Source: Alcaligenaceae bacterium (GTDB lineage: Bacteria > Pseudomonadota > Gammaproteobacteria > Burkholderiales > Burkholderiaceae_B). Taken from it: a stretch of DNA of 10,825 nucleotides. The DNA lies in contig JAAZDZ010000351.1 of assembly GCA_012512545.1 (NCBI GenBank), forward strand, positions 1 to 10,825, read 5' to 3'. A program made the translations under genes and the position numbers. The notes below the pieces were generated by a model. That model was not told where the DNA came from. It made no database searches and saw only the letters and a list, made by a program, of their open reading frames with translations. Numbering within the stretch: the first letter of the stretch is position 1; each line of letters opens with the position of its first letter. Of the stretch, positions 6,453 through 10,825 are shown one piece after another.

Positions 6453-7646
6453 ATGTCTGTCAATCAACGCCCCGTTCATGTGGTCGGGGTGGGGATGATT
6501 CCCTTCACCAAGCCCGGCGCCAGCGATTCCTATCCTGTGATGGGCGCTCAGGCTGCCCGGCAGGCTCTGGACGACGCGGGCCTGGATTACTCCCTGGTTG
6601 AGCAAGCCTACGCAGGCTATGTCTATGGCGACTCCACCGCGGGGCAAGCTGCCCTGTATGGCGTGGGCCTGAGCGGCATCCCGGTTTTCAATGTCAACAA
6701 TAACTGTGCCACGGGCTCCAGCGCCCTGTATCTGGCGCGTCAGGCCGTGGCCAGTGGCGTGGTGGAATGCGCGCTGGCGGTGGGCTTTGAACAGATGGTG
6801 CCCGGCGCGCTCAAAGGTGCTTACGATGACCGCCCTTCGCCCATAGAGCGCTTTGTTGACAGCATGGAAAAAACGCAGGGGTTCGACCCTGCCGCGCCGC
6901 GCACGGCGCAATTCTTCGGCGGCGCCGGGCAGGACTACATTGACCAGTACGGCATCCGCCCAGACACCTTTGGCCGCATTTCGGTCAAGGCACGCCAGCA
7001 CGCCGCGCGCAACCCGCTGGCAGTTTTCCGCAACAAACTGACGCTGGACGAAGTCATGGCTTCGCCCACCGTGTTCGGCCCGGTTACGCGCTACCAGTGC
7101 TGTCCGCCGACTTGCGGCGCAGCGGCCGCCATCGTCTGTTCACCGGAATTCGCCAAAAAGCACGGGCTGGACGCCAGTGTGGTGATTGCCGCCCAGGCCA
7201 TGACCACCGATACTCCCAGCACCTTCGATTCCGGCGACATGCGCAAGCTGGTGGGTTACGACATGACAGTCGCTGCCGCCACCCAGGTGTACGAAGCGGC
7301 GGGCATCGGCCCCGAAGATCTGGACGTCGTGGAACTGCACGACTGCTTCAGCGTCAACGAACTGATTACCTACGAAGCCCTGGGCCTTACGCCCGAAGGC
7401 ACGGCGGAACAATTCATCCTGAATGGCGACAACACCTATGGCGGGCGCATCGTCACCAACCCCTCGGGCGGGCTGCTGTCCAAAGGCCACCCGCTGGGCG
7501 CGACCGGCCTGGCCCAGTGCTATGAGCTGGTGTCGCAGTTGCGCGGCACGGCAGACCAGCGTCAGGTGGAAGGTGCGCGCCTGGCGCTGCAGCACAACCT
7601 TGGGTTGGGCGGCGCCTGCGTGGTCACGCTCTACCAGAAAGTGTGA
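6453..7646 (+). CDS. SCP-x-type thiolase (acetyl-CoA acyltransferase-like, lipid-transfer protein family)
   Basis: A 397-residue cytoplasmic thiolase-fold enzyme, likely cleaving a 3-ketoacyl-CoA with CoA. Motifs in order: NNNCATGSSAL with nucleophile Cys85, VELHDCFSVNELI with His296, and SGGLLSKGHPLGATG with His346. The HDCF motif and the ending LQHNLGLGGACVVTLY mark the SCP-x/sterol-carrier thiolase branch rather than the classical FadA/PhaA branch. There is no C-terminal SCP2 lipid-binding domain, and no DUF35 (zinc ribbon/OB-fold) partner gene, which often accompanies this branch, lies alongside. AGGAG (6442-6446) stands six bases before the ATG. It follows the AraC gene by 73 bases that hold the repeat cluster and precedes the CoA ligase by 62 bases. 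The substrate is not evident; some family members act on branched or steroid side chains, and others do not catalyse thiolysis at all. Confidence 0.88.
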   Translation: MSVNQRPVHVVGVGMIPFTKPGASDSYPVMGAQAARQALDDAGLDYSLVEQAYAGYVYGDSTAGQAALYGVGLSGIPVFNVNNNCATGSSALYLARQAVASGVVECALAVGFEQMVPGALKGAYDDRPSPIERFVDSMEKTQGFDPAAPRTAQFFGGAGQDYIDQYGIRPDTFGRISVKARQHAARNPLAVFRNKLTLDEVMASPTVFGPVTRYQCCPPTCGAAAAIVCSPEFAKKHGLDASVVIAAQAMTTDTPSTFDSGDMRKLVGYDMTVAAATQVYEAAGIGPEDLDVVELHDCFSVNELITYEALGLTPEGTAEQFILNGDNTYGGRIVTNPSGGLLSKGHPLGATGLAQCYELVSQLRGTADQRQVEGARLALQHNLGLGGACVVTLYQKV

Positions 7647-7708
7647 AACGGCCTTGCAACCATGCATGCCGCTTTTGAAGTGAAAAAGTAGTAATGGAGA
7701 CAACGAAC

Positions 7709-9409
7709 ATGCTGCAGTCCATGCAGAAGAACGAATTCTGGCCCAAAGGGGTTCCGCAGACGCTTCGCGTCCCGCAGGTGACGCTGAATCACTATCTGTT
7801 GACGGCCGCGCAGCGCTACCCTGACAAACCCGCCCTGATTTTCTGTCAGCGCGAGGTGTCCTACGCTGAACTGCACGGCAGCGTGGAGGCCATGGCCGCA
7901 TGGATGCAGCACGAACTTGGCGTGCAGCGCGGCGACCGCGTTCTGCTGATGAGCCAGAACAGCCCCGAATTCGTGATCGCGTACTTTGCCGCCTTGCGCG
8001 CGGGCGCAGCCATTGTGCCCGTCAACCCCATGTGTACCGTGCAGGAAGTGCAGTACTACGCTGAAGACAGCGGCGCCCGCGTGGCCTTTGTGGCGCAAGA
8101 TCTGCTGCCGCATGTGGAGCCTCTGCTGAAAAGCGCGGGCGGCGCCCATCTGGAGGCGCTGATTGTGCATGCTTACGCATCGGCGCTTACGCCGGAAGGC
8201 ATTCAAGACCTTCCCGAAGCCATGCGCTACGCCGCCCAACCGCTGTCCCAGCCCGGCATGCACGCCTTTGAACAGGCGCTGCAATGGCAGGGCGCTGTAC
8301 AGGAAACGGGGGTTGGCGCCGACGACCTGGCCGTTCTGCCTTATACCTCGGGCACGACCGGCCACCCCAAAGGGTGTTACCACAGCCATTCCACCATGCT
8401 GGCCTCCAATGTCGGCTCGCAGGTCTGGCGGGGCTTGAATGTCGATTCCGTGTTTCTGGCCGTGGCGCCGCTATTCCATATGCTGGGCATGCAAAATGGC
8501 ATGAATATGCCGTTGACCCTGGGCGCCACCATTGTGCTGATGCCGCGCTGGAATGCGGCCCACGCTGTCGAACTGGTAGAACGCTACCGCGTAACGGCCT
8601 GGACGGCTCCGCCCGCCATGGTGCTGGAGTTCTTCGCCCAGCCCAGCGCGCAGACGCGCGATCTTTCCAGCCTGGCCATGTTGTCGGGCGGCGGCGCCGC
8701 CATGCCCGAAAGCGTCGCGGCCATGCTCGCCGAACGTTTCGGCCTCAGTTACAACGAAGCCTATGGCCTGACCGAAACGGCGGCCTTTCTGCATGCCAAC
8801 CCCATGCAGCGTGGCAAGCGCCAATGCCTGGGCATTCCCACCCAAAGCGTGGAATCGCGCATTATCGACCCGGCCACATTGCAGGAACTGCCCCAGGGGG
8901 AAGTCGGCGAGATCGTCACGCGCGGCCCCCAGGTCATGAAAGAGTACTGGCGTAACGAAGCCGCGAACCGCGAAGCCTTCATCGAACTGGACGGCAAGCG
9001 CTTCTTCCGTACCGGCGACCTCGCCATGGTGGATGAAGAAGGCTATTTCTTCATGCGCGACCGCCTCAAGCGCATGATCAACGTTTCCGGGTACAAGGTC
9101 TGGCCTGCCGAAGTCGAGGCCATGATGTACGAGCACCCGGCTGTGTACGAAGCCTGCATCATCGGCACGCCCGACCCCAAGCGGGGCGAATCGGTCGTGG
9201 CCGTGATTGTGCTGAAGCCGTCTCACGAAGGCGCGGTCAGCGAACAGGACATCATTGATTGGGCCCGCGAACGCATGGCCGTTTACAAATCGCCGCGGGA
9301 AGTGCGCTTTGTGAGCGAGCTGGCGAAATCCGGAACCGGAAAAATCATGTGGCGCGAATTGCAGGAACAGGAAAACAGGCGCACTGCGGAATCCAGCAAC
9401 ACCGTATAG
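7709..9409 (+). CDS. Acyl-CoA synthetase (AMP-forming, FadD-like CoA ligase)
   Basis: A 566-residue ANL-superfamily enzyme that activates a carboxylic acid with ATP and CoA to an acyl-CoA. Visible motifs: the P-loop YTSGTTGHPKG (212-222), PLFHMLG (254-260), YNEAYGLTETA (348-358), RTGDLA (434-439, Asp437), the hinge region DRLKRMINVSGYKVWPAEVE (451-470), and the C-terminal SGTGKIMWREL with catalytic Lys545. The length suits medium/long-chain or aryl-acid ligases; the substrate pocket cannot be assigned by eye. ATG 7709 is chosen because GGAGA (7696-7700) lies eight bases upstream; an in-frame ATG at 7694 would add five residues but has a poor ribosome site. No transmembrane segment is apparent. 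It lies between the thiolase and a Bug receptor, which suggests one pathway: capture, activation, cleavage. The last 15 residues are polar and family-atypical. Confidence 0.92.
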   Translation: MLQSMQKNEFWPKGVPQTLRVPQVTLNHYLLTAAQRYPDKPALIFCQREVSYAELHGSVEAMAAWMQHELGVQRGDRVLLMSQNSPEFVIAYFAALRAGAAIVPVNPMCTVQEVQYYAEDSGARVAFVAQDLLPHVEPLLKSAGGAHLEALIVHAYASALTPEGIQDLPEAMRYAAQPLSQPGMHAFEQALQWQGAVQETGVGADDLAVLPYTSGTTGHPKGCYHSHSTMLASNVGSQVWRGLNVDSVFLAVAPLFHMLGMQNGMNMPLTLGATIVLMPRWNAAHAVELVERYRVTAWTAPPAMVLEFFAQPSAQTRDLSSLAMLSGGGAAMPESVAAMLAERFGLSYNEAYGLTETAAFLHANPMQRGKRQCLGIPTQSVESRIIDPATLQELPQGEVGEIVTRGPQVMKEYWRNEAANREAFIELDGKRFFRTGDLAMVDEEGYFFMRDRLKRMINVSGYKVWPAEVEAMMYEHPAVYEACIIGTPDPKRGESVVAVIVLKPSHEGAVSEQDIIDWARERMAVYKSPREVRFVSELAKSGTGKIMWRELQEQENRRTAESSNTV

Positions 9410-9457
9410 CGGGGCAGGGCCGATAAGCCCGGCGCCGCTGCATTCGTAGAAGAACCG

Positions 9458-9475
9458 TGTAATTGAATACTCAAT
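9458..9475 (+). promoter_or_regulatory. AT-rich element before the Bug gene: -10-like box and imperfect palindrome
   Basis: TGTAAT (9458-9463) matches the -10 consensus at five of six positions but has no credible -35. It overlaps ATTGA-ATAC-TCAAT (9462-9475), whose 5-base arms are inverted repeats. The 84-base gap after the CoA ligase contains no terminator, so the Bug gene may be read both from the operon and from a weak promoter here. The evidence is slight. Confidence 0.25.
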
Positions 9476-9493
9476 AAACCAAAGGAGATAAAG

Positions 9494-10471
9494 ATGCTTA
9501 AACTTGCACGCCGCACCGTTGCCCTTTTGGGCTGCGTGGCCATGCTGGGCGCCAGCCCCGTCATCGCTCAGGACGCCGCCGCCAACTACCCCGACAAGCC
9601 CATCCGCCTGATCGTGCCTTACCCCGCTGGCGGCGCCACCGATATTCTCGCCCGCATGATGGCGCAGAAATTCCAGGAAGAATGGAAGCAGCCGATGATT
9701 GTTGAAAATCGTTCGGGTGCCGGCGGCACCATTGGCGCCAACCAGGTGGCCAAGGCGGATCCCGATGGCTATACCGTGCTGTTTTCCATCACGGCCATGG
9801 TTCAGCAGATTTCCCTGATGAACCTGCCTTACGATCCTTTGAAGGACTTCATCCCCCTGACGCAGGTGGCTGTCAGCACCAGCGTGCTGGCCGTGCCCCA
9901 GAGCGTGCCGGCCAACACCCTGCCTGAACTGATCGACCACGTGAAATCCCAGCCGGGCAACCACACTTACGGCACTTACGGTGCAGGCACGTCATCGCAC
10001 CTGCAAGGCGCGTTGCTGAACCTGCAGGCCGGTACCGATCTGACCCACGTTCCCTACCAGGGCGCGGCGCCACTCGTTACGGCCATGATGGGCGACCAGC
10101 TCACAGCCACATTCTTTGACGCGGGCTCTTCGCGCCAGCATCTGCCCAAGTTCAAGCTGCTGGCTGTCACCGGCCCTGAGCGCCTGGCCTGGCTGCCCGA
10201 AGTGCCCACACTGAAAGAACTGGGCATGCATTCCTTTGAACCGCGCGGCTGGTTCGCTTTGTTCATGCCGAAAGGCACACCCGAAGCCATCGCCGACAAG
10301 TTCACCGCCGAAGCCCAGAAAATCCTGAAAATGCCTGACGTGCGCGAACGAATCGAAGCCCTGGGCCTGATTCCCGGCGGCATGCCCCGCGCAGAGTTCG
10401 GTCCGTTCCTGGAAGCTGAAGCCAAGGTCTATGCCGACATCATCCGCGAAACCAACATCACCCTGAACTAA
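9494..10471 (+). CDS. Bug/TctC-family periplasmic solute-binding protein
   Basis: A 325-residue secreted receptor of the Bug (Bordetella uptake gene) family, the extracytoplasmic binding components related to TctC of tripartite tricarboxylate transporters; members bind carboxylates and related small molecules. The N-terminus MLKLARRTVALLGCVAMLGA followed by SPVIA has a positive start, a hydrophobic core and a signal peptidase I site after Ala25. A lipobox-like LLGC at 11-14 exists but sits too early for a normal lipoprotein signal. The mature start YPDKPIRLIVPYPAGGATDI (32-51) is the family hallmark, followed by VENRSGAGGTIGA (70-82), DPDGYT (89-94), HVPYQG (185-190) and a KGTPEAI segment (260-266). 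AAAGGAG (9481-9487) precedes the ATG by six bases. It follows the CoA ligase and ends at a strong terminator. No TctA or TctB membrane gene is present here, so partners must be encoded elsewhere. Ligand unknown. Confidence 0.94.
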   Translation: MLKLARRTVALLGCVAMLGASPVIAQDAAANYPDKPIRLIVPYPAGGATDILARMMAQKFQEEWKQPMIVENRSGAGGTIGANQVAKADPDGYTVLFSITAMVQQISLMNLPYDPLKDFIPLTQVAVSTSVLAVPQSVPANTLPELIDHVKSQPGNHTYGTYGAGTSSHLQGALLNLQAGTDLTHVPYQGAAPLVTAMMGDQLTATFFDAGSSRQHLPKFKLLAVTGPERLAWLPEVPTLKELGMHSFEPRGWFALFMPKGTPEAIADKFTAEAQKILKMPDVRERIEALGLIPGGMPRAEFGPFLEAEAKVYADIIRETNITLN

Positions 10472-10512
10472 GCGGATCAGCCTTACCGGCCCCGGTTTTC
10501 CGAGGCCATTGC

Positions 10513-10542
10513 AAAAGCCGGAGCCAACCCTCCGGCTTTTTT
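10513..10542 (+). terminator. Intrinsic terminator after the Bug gene
   Basis: AAAAGCCGGAG (10513-10523) pairs perfectly with CTCCGGCTTTT (10530-10540) around the 6-base loop CCAACC, giving a GC-rich 11-base-pair stem with a run of six T (10537-10542). It lies 42 bases after the Bug stop codon and closes the thiolase/CoA ligase/Bug unit. The A run on the left arm means it could also work weakly on the other strand. Confidence 0.92.
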
Positions 10543-10594
10543 ATTTCACCCCTCGGTGGTGCGCCCCCGGCCTTCGCGGCCCCTTGTAAAAATT

Positions 10595-10603
10595 TGAGAT
10601 AAT
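10595..10603 (+). promoter_or_regulatory. Extended -10 promoter of the second Bug gene
   Basis: TGAGATAAT has the TGn extension plus GATAAT (five of six matches). No good -35 lies 17 bases upstream, as is common for extended -10 promoters. The start point would be near 10610, giving a leader of about 40 bases that contains the ribosome site AAAAGGGG (10635-10642). The strong terminator upstream makes a separate promoter necessary. Confidence 0.5.
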
Positions 10604-10649
10604 AGGCAGTTGTCATTCAAGGTTCTCGTCATTTAAAAGGGGTGCCCCC

Positions 10650-10825
10650 ATGAAGTCTTCCATCATCCGCAATCTTGCTGCGGTTGCCGCCGCTGTTGCG
10701 TTCTGCGCGCCTGTTGCTGCGCAACAAAACAGCCCTACCCGCATTGTTGTGCCATTTGCCGCTGGCGGCCCGATTGATATCACCGCACGCGTGCTGGCAG
10801 AAGCCTTGCAGGACGACCTGGGCAC
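10650..10825 (+). CDS. Second Bug/TctC-family solute-binding protein, N-terminal part (cut by window end)
   Basis: The first 58 codons of another secreted Bug receptor. MKSSIIRNLAAVAAAVAFCA continuing to PVAA forms a signal peptide, with a likely signal peptidase I site after Ala24 (VAA before QQN). The mature protein begins with TRIVVPFAAGGPIDITARVL, the Bug-family N-terminal motif; PIDI replaces the more common ATDI-like sequence seen in the neighbouring Bug protein, as in many paralogues. AAAAGGGG at 10635-10642 is the ribosome site. The two receptors differ clearly in the signal peptide and early mature region, so this is not a recent tandem duplication. It is separated from the first Bug gene by a terminator and has its own promoter, so it need not belong to the same pathway. 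Ligand and 3' end are unseen. Confidence 0.88.
   Translation, partial: MKSSIIRNLAAVAAAVAFCAPVAAQQNSPTRIVVPFAAGGPIDITARVLAEALQDDLG

Noticed and set aside
7662..7691. Nine-codon open frame (MHAAFEVKK) in the gap before the CoA ligase
   Set aside because: There is no ribosome site, and a frame this short is expected by chance; nothing suggests an attenuation mechanism.
9410..9440. GGGC/GCCC mini-hairpin after the CoA ligase as a terminator
   Set aside because: Only four pairs in the stem and no T run, so it should not stop transcription into the Bug gene.
9494..9570. Bug protein as a lipoprotein, from LLGC at residues 11-14
   Set aside because: The hydrophobic stretch before Cys14 is too short, and a regular signal peptidase I site follows at Ala25, the usual arrangement in this family.
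8471..9964. 497-residue open frame on the minus strand across the CoA ligase 3' end and the Bug 5' end
   Set aside because: It is antisense to two well-supported genes that carry full family motifs, crosses their intergenic gap, and its translation is rich in His, Gly and Gln with no recognisable domain; typical of GC-rich shadow frames.

Overview
The window is about 10.8 kb of GC-rich, gene-dense bacterial DNA. Two Bug/TctC-type periplasmic binding proteins, an AraC regulator with an arabinose-binding-like N-terminal domain, and a catabolic thiolase/CoA-ligase pair point to a betaproteobacterium of the Burkholderiales, probably Alcaligenaceae (Bordetella/Achromobacter/Pusillimonas-like). That placement is an inference from gene content. 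No tRNA, rRNA, CRISPR array or insertion sequence was seen.

Region 1 (1-3726) is a molybdenum cofactor (Moco) locus. moaA runs leftward off the window edge. Diverging from it is a rightward series: moaD, a moaE-mobA fusion, moeA and moaC. MoaA and MoaC make cyclic pyranopterin monophosphate from GTP. MoaD and MoaE form molybdopterin synthase, which adds the dithiolene sulfurs. MoeA inserts molybdate. The MobA half of the fusion attaches GMP to give the guanine dinucleotide cofactor used by DMSO-reductase-family enzymes. The fusion is the most unusual protein in the window. moaD has an extended -10 motif so close to its ATG that its transcript may be leaderless.

Region 2 (3745-5112, minus strand) holds a stand-alone pabB, the chorismate-aminating subunit for folate synthesis. 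It converges on moaC, and a small hairpin lies between the two genes.

Region 3 (5318-10471) looks like a regulated catabolic module. An AraC-family activator is followed by an SCP-x-type thiolase, an acyl-CoA synthetase and a secreted Bug solute receptor, and the run ends at a strong intrinsic terminator (10513-10542). A cluster of TGATTGGC repeats, one inverted and two direct, spans the end of the regulator gene and the thiolase promoter region; it is a good operator candidate. The likely logic is capture of a carboxylate by the Bug protein, activation to a CoA thioester and thiolytic cleavage. The substrate cannot be read from the sequence, and the hydratase, dehydrogenase and transporter membrane genes are absent.

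Region 4 (10595-10825) starts a second Bug receptor gene with its own extended -10 promoter, cut by the window end.
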